From Lacrimispora xylanolytica (GTDB lineage: Bacteria > Bacillota > Clostridia > Lachnospirales > Lachnospiraceae): a stretch of 64,000 bases of DNA. The notes below the pieces were generated by a model, which was not told the origin of the DNA, did no database searches, and saw only the letters and a program-made list of their open reading frames with translations. Positions 1 through 7,651 of this stretch are shown here, piece by piece. The translations under genes and the position numbers were made by a program. The DNA lies in assembly GCF_026723765.1 (NCBI RefSeq), contig NZ_CP113524.1, positions 1,473,001-1,537,000 on the forward strand, read 5' to 3'. Numbering within the stretch: the stretch's first letter is position 1; each line of letters starts with the position of its first letter.

Positions 1-2
1 GC

Positions 3-347
3 TGTTATTTTTTGTCCAATGCAGTCATTGTTTTCGCTCTTTTACTCCTTCGCACCTCTCCCGTAATGATGGCGAGGGGCGCAGGGGTGGTCTTCTTACT
101 TTTATCCGCAGTCATGGCAGCAATTCTGGCCCCTGTGGAAAACTTAAATAAGCCACTGGATGAAGCGGAGAAAAGGGTTTATGGATTCCGGACCCGGGTT
201 GTATTAATTATCCAGGTTCTTATTGGTCTGGTCTGCTATGCATACGCCTATTACCAGGGAGTATGGATTATTTTACTAACCATTGTTCTCGTGGTAATAA
301 CAGAACTACTGGGGCTTTTACAAAATACCTTTAGCCGCAGCCGATGA
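3..347 (+). CDS. AgrB-like peptide-processing membrane protease, C-terminal part (cut by window edge)
   Basis: The frame is open from the first bases of the window, so only the C-terminal ~114 residues are present and the catalytic His/Cys half lies outside. Several hydrophobic segments surround the sequence APVENLNKPLDEAEK, which matches the APVD.NKPLD loop typical of AgrB proteins, the membrane proteases that cut AgrD pro-peptides. The family call rests on this motif and the membrane pattern only. Downstream, where agrD would normally follow, I find no AgrD-like peptide before the oxidoreductase gene at 463. The peptide gene may therefore lie upstream or be lost. No terminator is visible between this gene and the large operon. 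Confidence 0.72.
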   Translation, partial: CYFLSNAVIVFALLLLRTSPVMMARGAGVVFLLLSAVMAAILAPVENLNKPLDEAEKRVYGFRTRVVLIIQVLIGLVCYAYAYYQGVWIILLTIVLVVITELLGLLQNTFSRSR

Positions 348-462
348 CCCTCTTTTTTTACAGACCACAATATGCTGCAAAGTACCACCCCACGTTGGAT
401 GCACATGACGCGACGTGACTTCACCACCGAAAAAAGCGGATACAGCAAGGAGGCTGATAATC

Positions 463-2517
463 GTGGAATATATTCATGACAATCAGATTGCTACCATTAA
501 CTTAACCACTGGTGATGTGAGATTGGAAGAAATCACCAGAGAGCTTAGAACGAATTACATAGGCGGTCCGGGAATCAATACGAAGATTTTATATGACTCT
601 GATGCTGCTGACCATGATGCTCTTTCAGAAAAGAACTTATTGATCTTTGGCATCGGGCCAAGTGTAGGCACTGGGCTTCCAGCCAGTAACCGTTGTACCA
701 TTACAGCAAAAAGTCCCATTACCGACGCGTATGGTGATTCTAATCTGGGCGGAGAATTTAACGTCAGACTCCGTACAGTAGGAATCGATCACCTTGTATT
801 TTCCGGAAGATCCGATCATCCTGTGTATGTTCTTATAAAAAGCAACCGTGAGATTGAGATACTAGATGCCAGCGAGCTTTGGGGAATGTATACGGAGAAA
901 GTGACCGAGCTTCTTACGGAGCGTCATGGAAAAGGTTCAGAGGTTACCTGCATCGGGCCGGCGGGTGAGAATCTGGTACGGTTTGCAAGTGTCATCATGT
1001 CAAAATGCCATGTGGCAGGAAGAACGGGTATGGGATGTGTCATGGGGGCAAAAAAATTAAAAGCCATTGTAGTAGAAAAAAAGGTTGGAAAACCCCAGGT
1101 ATATCACCAGGAAAAGGTCAAGGAAATCCGGGATCAGTGGATTAAGAAATGCAGGGCATCGGTTATCTTAAAATCCGGAAGCATTCAGGGAACCTTAATG
1201 TTAATCAAACGGTATCACAAGCAGGGAGCACTGCCCATCCGTAATTTTCAGGCGGCTGATGATAAAAAGGTGAAAGAGTTATATGCTGAGAACTTCCTGT
1301 ACAAACATGAGACAAAACGTAAGGCTTGTATTTACTGTCCCGTTGGGTGCGCCAGAGAATATGAGATTAAGGAAGGGCGGTATAAGGGAGAAAAAGGAGA
1401 TCGTCTGGACTATGGTGCAGTAGCGGGCATCGGTCCATTAAATGGGATCTTTGACTGGGCAAGCATTCTTCATCTAAAAAATCTAAGTGATAATCTTGGA
1501 TTTGATGCCATTGAGGGTGGTTCCACCATTGGCTTCATCCTGGAGTGTTATCAAAGAGGTATCATAAAAGATCCAGAAAAGATATATGAATTTGGCAATG
1601 CAGATGATGTGGAGGAATTAATGCACAAAATCTGCCGCAGAGAAGGAATCGGAGACATTGCAGCAGAAGGTGCTTACCGGGCTTCCATTGTGTTACATGC
1701 CGAAGAGTATGCATTTTGTATCCGAAAATCTTCTTCTGGTCTTCATTCTAATTCCCATCTGGCAAAATCTTTAAGCTATCTCACCTCCACCAGAGGGGCA
1801 GATCACTTAAAGGGTTATGTATTTACTGCAGTCTTTGGCGGATTTTTCTCCGAGGTGGTTTCAAAGCATATCTTTAAAACAAAAGCGGAGAAAAACTTTT
1901 CTAAAGTTGAGAAAAAAGGCCGTGTGGTGTGCTGGCATGAAAATTATAAGTATGCGATTGATTGCCTGGGGCTGTGCCTGTTTGCTATCACAGCACTTCC
2001 AAGTGCAGGCGTTGCTTATTTTAATGAATTTGCAGAGGTTACTAACGCAATCCTGAATACGGATTTAACCGACGAAGATATATATACTGCCGGAGAGCGT
2101 ATTTATCAGCTTCAAAATGCCTTTAATGTGGCATGTGGCTTAAAGCTGGAAGATTATCACTGGCCGGAGCGTAAAAAGGAAGATGGTGTGAAAGAAAAAT
2201 TCCTGAAAGACACTACCATTAAGGTGGGGGGAGAGGAAGGAATGCTTCCGGAATATTTCCGGTACAGAGGTCTGACGCCAGAAGGGCTTCCTACGGTCAA
2301 ACGATTTCAGGAATTGGGCATTTCCATGTATATAGATAAGGCTAAAGCCACAGATCTTAAAGATGTTATGTCCATAGAAGCTTTATTAAAAGAAGTTGGT
2401 CTAAATGCAGAGCTGACGAAAAAAGAAAACAGGATTAATGAGGTCATGAGTTCCCTGATTTGTAAGCTGATGACAAAACAGGACGAAAAAGCACTGCGTA
2501 ACATGAAACATGAGTAG
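463..2517 (+). CDS. Tungsten-type aldehyde:ferredoxin oxidoreductase (AOR family)
   Basis: Members of this family carry a tungsten (or molybdenum) bis-pyranopterin and one [4Fe-4S] cluster and interconvert aldehydes and carboxylic acids using ferredoxin. The 684-aa product has the N-terminal AOR domain (NLTTGDV, then YIGGPG), the GPAGEN...AGRTGMG segment, and cluster ligands C289-x2-C292-x3-C296 plus C505 in DCLGLC. I chose GTG 463 because a perfect AAGGAGG lies nine bases upstream; the earlier in-frame GTG at 415 has no such site. It is the first gene of the unit that ends with tungstate uptake and cofactor genes, which supports tungsten as its metal. The substrate is unknown. The neighbours suggest an aryl or fatty aldehyde/acid tied to the biosynthetic cluster (inference). 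The AOR family call is near certain. Confidence 0.93.
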   Translation: MEYIHDNQIATINLTTGDVRLEEITRELRTNYIGGPGINTKILYDSDAADHDALSEKNLLIFGIGPSVGTGLPASNRCTITAKSPITDAYGDSNLGGEFNVRLRTVGIDHLVFSGRSDHPVYVLIKSNREIEILDASELWGMYTEKVTELLTERHGKGSEVTCIGPAGENLVRFASVIMSKCHVAGRTGMGCVMGAKKLKAIVVEKKVGKPQVYHQEKVKEIRDQWIKKCRASVILKSGSIQGTLMLIKRYHKQGALPIRNFQAADDKKVKELYAENFLYKHETKRKACIYCPVGCAREYEIKEGRYKGEKGDRLDYGAVAGIGPLNGIFDWASILHLKNLSDNLGFDAIEGGSTIGFILECYQRGIIKDPEKIYEFGNADDVEELMHKICRREGIGDIAAEGAYRASIVLHAEEYAFCIRKSSSGLHSNSHLAKSLSYLTSTRGADHLKGYVFTAVFGGFFSEVVSKHIFKTKAEKNFSKVEKKGRVVCWHENYKYAIDCLGLCLFAITALPSAGVAYFNEFAEVTNAILNTDLTDEDIYTAGERIYQLQNAFNVACGLKLEDYHWPERKKEDGVKEKFLKDTTIKVGGEEGMLPEYFRYRGLTPEGLPTVKRFQELGISMYIDKAKATDLKDVMSIEALLKEVGLNAELTKKENRINEVMSSLICKLMTKQDEKALRNMKHE

Positions 2518-2540
2518 TATTTCACAGAGGCGGATAACCC

Positions 2541-3038
2541 ATGGGTTGGTTAGATAATAAAGAGAAAATAGAGATACGGTCGCAGGTTTTTATTCCCATT
2601 TCGGAGGATCAGGCAGGCTTAGTATTTTATCATGTGTATGACAGAGAAAAGTTCCATAAATGGTTTGACTTTATGCCAGTTCTTTGGATCAGTTTTGACC
2701 GGAAACAGCTGGAGCCAGGCTGCATTGGAACCATCTGCTTTACCATGCCTTTATTCTATTACAGATTGAAGGTAACAGAAGTGATAAAGGAAAAATCAAT
2801 TGTCCTTAAGGGAGATGGCGGCCCCATGAGAGGAAAGGCATATTTTAATTTACATCCTGCTGATGGCGGTGTCATATTGGAAAACATTCATATTCTATCT
2901 GGTAAAAATAAGTTTCTGCATAAATATTATGTTTATTGCTTGGTTCCCAATCATCTGGCTTTTATGAATTGGAGATATTCTGTGTTAAAAAAGCAAATAA
3001 AAAAAGAACTTGAGAGAAACAAAAAATTACATAAGTAG
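2541..3038 (+). CDS. SRPBCC-fold protein, possible cyclase or lipid-binding protein
   Basis: A 165-aa protein whose pattern fits the START/SRPBCC (polyketide cyclase-like) fold. It has an N-terminal beta strand with an acidic helix-grip start (VFIPISEDQAGLVFYHVYD), a middle WISFD strand and a long amphipathic C-terminal helix ending in lysine-rich sequence. Such proteins bind hydrophobic ligands. In aromatic polyketide clusters they act as cyclases/aromatases, elsewhere as lipid carriers. No catalytic residues can be named by eye. It begins 23 bases after the AOR gene and overlaps the upstream region of the nucleotidyltransferase, so it is co-transcribed. A second SRPBCC gene lies at 7186. 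Confidence 0.6.
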   Translation: MGWLDNKEKIEIRSQVFIPISEDQAGLVFYHVYDREKFHKWFDFMPVLWISFDRKQLEPGCIGTICFTMPLFYYRLKVTEVIKEKSIVLKGDGGPMRGKAYFNLHPADGGVILENIHILSGKNKFLHKYYVYCLVPNHLAFMNWRYSVLKKQIKKELERNKKLHK

Positions 3039-3051
3039 AGAGGTGCTGATT

Positions 3052-3855
3052 ATGAGAGGTGTTATTTTAGCAGGCGGTCATGGAACGCGTCTGAATCCGT
3101 TAACGATCATTACCAACAAGCATTTGCTTCCAGTTTATAAAAAGCCTATGATCTATTACCCCATAGAGACCCTGGCTAAAGTGGGAATCAAAGATATCCT
3201 CATCGTAACGAGCGGAGAATATCTAGGGCATTTTTACAAGCTTTTAAAAACAGGCGAAGAGTTTGGCGTCAAGCTTCATTATGAGATTCAGGAAGGCAAC
3301 GAAGGAACCGGAGCAGCTTTATTGTGCGCAGAAGAATTTGTTAGAGGTGATGAGTTTATGGTCATTCTTGGTGACAATATTGTGACGGAAGATTTAACAT
3401 CATTTGTAAAAGAGTTTGAATCTGAGAAAAAAGAGTTCAGTGCCAAGATTCTTATTACCCAGTCGGATAATCCAAAACTTTACGGAGTGGTGGAATTTAA
3501 GAAAAATAAAATCACCAGGCTGGTGGAAAAGCCCAAAGAACCTTTCTCCAATTACGTCAACACCGGCTTATGGATCTTTAAGCCAGAGGTATTTGAGCTG
3601 TTAAAGCAGATGAAGCTAAGCTCAAGAAATGAATATGAAACCACGGATGTTCTCCACCACTATGCAGAACAGGGACAGCTTACCTATGGGATTTTAACTT
3701 CCAAATGGACCGATGCGGGAACCTTTGAACAGTTATTTGAGGCAACTGTATTGATGAAAGAGTTAGAAGAGAAGGAGAAAAAGGAAATTGAAAAAGATCA
3801 TGTTTATCAGTCTTCCGGTATCCGGGCACGTAAACCCGCAGCTCAACCTGTGTAA
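3052..3855 (+). CDS. rmlA: Glucose-1-phosphate thymidylyltransferase-like sugar nucleotidyltransferase (RmlA type)
   Basis: The protein activates a sugar 1-phosphate with dTTP (or another NTP) to an NDP-sugar. The 267 residues begin with the pyrophosphorylase signature GGHGTRLNPLT, then NKHLLPVYKKPMIYYP, LGDN with the metal-binding Asp, the VEKP motif and NTGLWIF. Its length fits the short G1P-TT form. I prefer ATG 3052 over the in-frame ATG at 3010 because AGAGAGG precedes it and the nucleotide-binding loop starts right after it. The lysine-rich C-terminus overlaps the next gene by 68 bases. Together with rmlB (18587), an epimerase (20546) and a GT1 enzyme (3788) it implies that a modified sugar is made and attached to the cluster product. 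The precise sugar is not predictable. Confidence 0.88.
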   Translation: MRGVILAGGHGTRLNPLTIITNKHLLPVYKKPMIYYPIETLAKVGIKDILIVTSGEYLGHFYKLLKTGEEFGVKLHYEIQEGNEGTGAALLCAEEFVRGDEFMVILGDNIVTEDLTSFVKEFESEKKEFSAKILITQSDNPKLYGVVEFKKNKITRLVEKPKEPFSNYVNTGLWIFKPEVFELLKQMKLSSRNEYETTDVLHHYAEQGQLTYGILTSKWTDAGTFEQLFEATVLMKELEEKEKKEIEKDHVYQSSGIRARKPAAQPV

Positions 3856-4996
3856 AGAATTATCCCAGCGTAATGTGAACCTGATTTATTATACCTTTGA
3901 GCAGTATTTCCATAAGTTTGACCAGATGGATGGGGTGGATTTGAGGAAATACCCCGATGATTTCTATCATTATTATAATAAGCTTGCGGCAGATGAGAAG
4001 CTTCAGTCACAGTTTATGAATCTGCTTTATGTATTTTATACATTTACAGAGAAGCTCCTCCCCTTCATGATGAAAGAAGTGGAAAAAGAGAAGCCGGATC
4101 TTATTATATGCGATACCCTGGCCATCTGGAGCAAGATTGCTGCCAGATACTTTCATATTCCTTATGTGTATTTTGTAAGCAGCTTCATGGGAGATAAGAT
4201 CATGATGAAAGAAACACCTGCCTTTACCATGAGCCTGGTAAAAAGTGCAGCGGTCTCCATTCCCTATATCATGAAGTTTAACACCATTATAAAGCGGTTG
4301 GAAAAGCAGTATGGCAAGGTGGTTGATAAGCCATGGAATATCATGGAGCCGGAAGGGAAATTTACGATGGTAGTGACCTCCAAGGATTTTCATCCCGGCG
4401 GGTATAAGTATCCCTCCAATGTTAAATTCGTAGGCCCTGCTTTTGTGGACAAAGAAGATCTCACGGAAAAAAAAGATACTATATTCATCAGCCTTGGTAC
4501 CATATGTTTCAGCCATACCTATTGGGATATCTGCATTGATGCTTCCAAAGACTTAGGATATCAGGTGGTGGTATCCTTTGGCGGCAACAAGAATAATAAA
4601 GTAAATGAAGAAAACTTACCGGATCACGTAACGGTTTATGAGAATCTAAGCCTGGAGGAATACCGCAAAGTATTAAAACGGTCTGTATTATTCATATCCC
4701 ACGGTGGGTTTAACAGCATCAGTGATTCCATTCTTTATGAAACACCCCTCATTATATGCCCTGGTCATGCAGAGCAGGCCAGCAATGGAAGAGTGGTGGA
4801 AGCAGATGGCTGCGGTAAGCTTTTTATGGCAAATACAGAAGCGTTCCAGAAGGATAACTTAAAGGCACTGATTCTTCAGGTAATTGAAGATGATACCATG
4901 AAAAAGAATTTATCCAAATATCGCAAGTCTTTTTTAGAATCCCCTGGATTTCAGAAGGTAGTAGATGAATTAGACCAGGAATTTCAATTGTTCTGA
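3788..4996 (+). CDS. GT1-family glycosyltransferase (UGT / macrolide glycosyltransferase type)
   Basis: A 402-aa GT-B glycosyltransferase that would move a sugar from an NDP donor to a small-molecule acceptor. The N-terminus (FISLPVSGHVNPQLNLCKEL) has the conserved acceptor-side His of the family. The C-terminal donor-binding motif HGGFNSISDSILYETPLI...HAEQASNG is the UGT signature. The start is TTG 3788, with a GAAGGAG-like site just upstream. It lies inside the 3' end of the rmlA-like gene, and this 68-base overlap suggests translational coupling. As the only glycosyltransferase in the unit it is the obvious user of the RmlA/RmlB sugar. Confidence 0.9.
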   Translation: MKKIMFISLPVSGHVNPQLNLCKELSQRNVNLIYYTFEQYFHKFDQMDGVDLRKYPDDFYHYYNKLAADEKLQSQFMNLLYVFYTFTEKLLPFMMKEVEKEKPDLIICDTLAIWSKIAARYFHIPYVYFVSSFMGDKIMMKETPAFTMSLVKSAAVSIPYIMKFNTIIKRLEKQYGKVVDKPWNIMEPEGKFTMVVTSKDFHPGGYKYPSNVKFVGPAFVDKEDLTEKKDTIFISLGTICFSHTYWDICIDASKDLGYQVVVSFGGNKNNKVNEENLPDHVTVYENLSLEEYRKVLKRSVLFISHGGFNSISDSILYETPLIICPGHAEQASNGRVVEADGCGKLFMANTEAFQKDNLKALILQVIEDDTMKKNLSKYRKSFLESPGFQKVVDELDQEFQLF

Positions 4997-5018
4997 ACAT
5001 ACTTAAGGGAGATGGATT

Positions 5019-5987
5019 ATGGCTTTTATCGTAAATACGGCGCAGTATCTGCCTGCCAATGAGATATTCAATGATGACTTGACCCAGTTTCCGCCAAAAT
5101 ACCGGCAGCTCATTGAAGAAAAAGCTGGGATTAAGACAAGAAGGCACGTGACAGATGAGTGCACTTCGGATCTTGGAGCTTTGGCGGTGAAAGAGCTTTT
5201 ACGTAAGACCGGGATGAATCCCGCAGAGGTTGATGTTCTTATTTGTGCAACATCATCCCCTGACCGGATACAGCCTGCCACTGCTACCAGGATACAGGAA
5301 ATGTGCGGGTTTAAAAATGCCTATGCATTTGATATTAATTCAGTCTGCAGCGGAGGAATCTACGGACTAAAGATTGCTTCTTCTCTCATAAATGACGGGG
5401 CGAAGAATGTAATCGTGGTGGCTTCAGAGGTATACAGCAAGTTATTAAATCCAAAGGATATTGCTACGTTTCCTTATTTTGGGGACGGGGCAGCAGCCGT
5501 TCTTTTATCCGGTCATGGAGCTTTTGAACTAAAAGACATCCTGCTTTTTTCCGATGGAAGCGGCTGTGATGTGATTCAGGTTCCGGCAGGAGGAAGTATG
5601 CTTCCGGCAGCCAACGTTAAAAAGGAGCGTGATTATTATTTTTCCATGGAGGGACAAACTGTGTACCGTTTTGCCTGCGAGAAGGGAAGCGAGCTGATTG
5701 GACTCCTTTCTAAGAGGAATGAGGTGGCGGCGGACAGGGTCATCACCCATCAGGCCAATTTAAACATTATCAAAGAAATTGCCAGACGCACAGACGTTTC
5801 TGATGAGAAGTTCTTTATCAATGTGGACAAATATGCGAACACAGCCGGTGCTTCCGTTCTCATTGCCTTAAGCGAATATCTGGAGTCGGAAGAAGCGAAA
5901 AAAGAAAATCATGTATTTCTTGCAGCCTTTGGAGGCGGTCTTTCCTGGGGAGGATGCTATTTAAAGAAAGAACATGATATCAAATAA
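5019..5987 (+). CDS. 3-oxoacyl-ACP synthase III (KASIII/FabH-like)
   Basis: The 322-aa thiolase-fold protein keeps the full KASIII triad: C110 in SVCSGG, H244 in ITHQAN and N274 in YANTAG. It should therefore condense an acyl-CoA starter with malonyl-ACP, or transfer an acyl group. It is followed 28 bases later by an ACP gene, its likely partner. The ferredoxin oxidoreductase at 7652-10005 could supply an aryl- or branched acyl-CoA starter (inference). A housekeeping fabH would normally sit with fabD/G/F, which is not the case here. A second, degenerate relative lies at 13709. Confidence 0.9.
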   Translation: MAFIVNTAQYLPANEIFNDDLTQFPPKYRQLIEEKAGIKTRRHVTDECTSDLGALAVKELLRKTGMNPAEVDVLICATSSPDRIQPATATRIQEMCGFKNAYAFDINSVCSGGIYGLKIASSLINDGAKNVIVVASEVYSKLLNPKDIATFPYFGDGAAAVLLSGHGAFELKDILLFSDGSGCDVIQVPAGGSMLPAANVKKERDYYFSMEGQTVYRFACEKGSELIGLLSKRNEVAADRVITHQANLNIIKEIARRTDVSDEKFFINVDKYANTAGASVLIALSEYLESEEAKKENHVFLAAFGGGLSWGGCYLKKEHDIK

Positions 5988-6014
5988 GCGGAGAAGATAA
6001 AGGGGAATGAAACC

Positions 6015-6233
6015 ATGTTAGATATTATTATGACACTTGCTACTGATATTTTTGAGGATGACGATATTCTGTCCACCTCCAGATTGGAAGAAGCTAAGAG
6101 ATTTGATTCCATGAACCTGGTTCAGTTCATTATTGAACTGAGCGGAACACTGGATATGGATATTGAGGATGAAGAAGTGGAGAAGACCATGACATTTGCT
6201 GAGCTGGCAAAGAACCTGGAAGCTAAAAAATAA
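6015..6233 (+). CDS. Acyl carrier protein (ACP) 1
   Basis: A 72-aa acidic four-helix carrier protein. The phosphopantetheine attachment site is S32 in the motif FDSMNL, the equivalent of DSL in classic ACPs. It carries the growing acyl chain as a thioester after modification by the phosphopantetheinyl transferase at 19851. It sits directly behind the KASIII gene, unlike housekeeping acpP. The short length and DSM variant point to a dedicated carrier. A second ACP of 100 aa is at 10878. Confidence 0.88.
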   Translation: MLDIIMTLATDIFEDDDILSTSRLEEAKRFDSMNLVQFIIELSGTLDMDIEDEEVEKTMTFAELAKNLEAKK

Positions 6234-6266
6234 CTTGGGTAAAACCAATAAGGTGAGGTAAATGCC

Positions 6267-7199
6267 GTGGAATTTAGATTGTTAATGGAAGATTCACAAA
6301 AGCTTAAGTTTGTACATGGCTGGGAGCATGCATTTAGCCGGTCCTTTGAAATGCGGGATTATGAATGGATCTTTGATCCCCGTAATCTTGTCTATGGAGC
6401 CTTTGAACAGGATACCTTGTGCGCAGGATATTGTATTCTGCAAAGCCAGGCTGTGTTTCAAGGGAATCTGGTAAAGAGCGGACTATGCAACAATGTGTTT
6501 GTCACGCCAGAATATCAGGGATGCCATTTGTTTACAAAGCTTGGGCGGTATGTACTTTCAGCGGTCGGTGAAATGGGAATACAGATTTTAGTTGGATTGC
6601 CAAATGAAAGCTCTCTTCCGGGACATCGAAGAGTGGGGTGGACTACATTTCCTCCAAATTTCTATCTGGAAAAAAAGATATTAGAAGATGAGAGCGTAAC
6701 TCAGTTAGAGGATGAGAGGATTACTCTCATGACCTCTCTTAATTTTCCGTTGTGGAAAGAGGCTTTTACTGAATTTGCCTTTAAAATCTCCTCTGGAAGA
6801 TCATTTTCCATTATTAAAGAGGCAGATTACTTTTCCTGGCGATATTTAAGACGTCCTTCTGGAGATTATAAAATATTTATCTATCAGGAGCATGGAAGGG
6901 TGAAGGGATATGTGGTGTATAAGTACTACCAGCCTTTTAAACGGATCCATATCCTTGATGTAGAAGCAGAGAATGAGACTGTCTTTTTCGAATTATTGAA
7001 GGCGGCAGGAACCATAAAAGAATCGGTTTCTCTCATTAACGTGTTAAGCTCTACCATTTATGCAGATTATTTTAGTCGTGCTGGATACTGTAAAAGCGCA
7101 GAATACAGCAACTTAATAGCATATGATCCTCTGTCAAAGGCCCCGGTTTCTCTTGGAGATACCTGTAATCTGGTCATAGGGGATAATGAAGTTTTTTAA
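6267..7199 (+). CDS. GNAT-fold acyltransferase
   Basis: A 310-aa protein with an N-terminal GNAT pattern. The strand CNNVFVTPEYQG is followed by a helix and the LVGLPNESSLPGHRRVGW segment, matching the acyl-CoA or acyl-ACP binding motif region of N-acyltransferases. The C-terminal half looks like a second, weaker GNAT copy (SWRYLRRPSGDYKIF...GYVVYKYY). Start is GTG 6267 behind AAGGTGAGG. It overlaps the following SRPBCC gene by 14 bases. A role could be amide formation on an amine-bearing intermediate or sugar, but nothing in the sequence fixes the substrate. Confidence 0.7.
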   Translation: MEFRLLMEDSQKLKFVHGWEHAFSRSFEMRDYEWIFDPRNLVYGAFEQDTLCAGYCILQSQAVFQGNLVKSGLCNNVFVTPEYQGCHLFTKLGRYVLSAVGEMGIQILVGLPNESSLPGHRRVGWTTFPPNFYLEKKILEDESVTQLEDERITLMTSLNFPLWKEAFTEFAFKISSGRSFSIIKEADYFSWRYLRRPSGDYKIFIYQEHGRVKGYVVYKYYQPFKRIHILDVEAENETVFFELLKAAGTIKESVSLINVLSSTIYADYFSRAGYCKSAEYSNLIAYDPLSKAPVSLGDTCNLVIGDNEVF

Positions 7200-7644
7200 T
7201 TCCAATGATAAAGGAGATAGCGCGGTGGCATATGCAAACGCAAGTGTCGTGTTACACGGAAAAATAGAAGAAATATTTGAATTTATATTAGATGGTAGAA
7301 ATAATAAAAAATGGCGGCCTGGTGTAAAATCTGTTGAGTATCCGTCAGAGGAGTCAATTGGAGCTGGAGCCCTGTTTTTGCAAGAGATGAATGGCCCTCC
7401 CACAAGAACCATCAAGGCAGATTATAAAATCATAGAATGTGATCGTTATAAAAAGATTTCCTTCCTAATCTTAAACGGTCCTTATACACCTACAGGCAGC
7501 TTTTCCTTTGAAGTGAATGACGATGGGGTATCTGTTGATTTTTCCATGGAAGAAGCCGGTGTGGACAGCACGGAACGGGAAAACCATTTTCAAAAGGTGG
7601 TAAATGACATTTATAATCTCCAGGAACATTTCGAAAGGAAATGA
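7186..7644 (+). CDS. SRPBCC-fold protein 2 (polyketide cyclase-like)
   Basis: 152 aa. The pattern ASVVLHGKIEEIFEFILDGRNNKKWRPGVKSVE is the standard N-terminal strand-helix-helix of Polyketide_cyc2/SRPBCC domains, with the usual W before the second strand. It ends in a long amphipathic helix. It starts inside the GNAT gene and stops eight bases before iorA, so it is tightly embedded in the unit. Two SRPBCC proteins in one cluster suggest shaping or binding of a hydrophobic polyketide-like intermediate, which is inference. Confidence 0.68.
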   Translation: MKFFNSNDKGDSAVAYANASVVLHGKIEEIFEFILDGRNNKKWRPGVKSVEYPSEESIGAGALFLQEMNGPPTRTIKADYKIIECDRYKKISFLILNGPYTPTGSFSFEVNDDGVSVDFSMEEAGVDSTERENHFQKVVNDIYNLQEHFERK

Positions 7645-7651
7645 AATACAT

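Noticed and set aside
344-418. Short ORF from ATG 344 as a possible agrD
   Set aside because: Only 24 aa, with no Cys, no amphipathic leader and no QPKxP-type tail.
415-462. Upstream extension of the AOR gene to GTG 415
   Set aside because: The AAGGAGG at 447-453 fits GTG 463 exactly, and the extra 16 residues (TSPPKKADTARR...) do not match the AOR family start.
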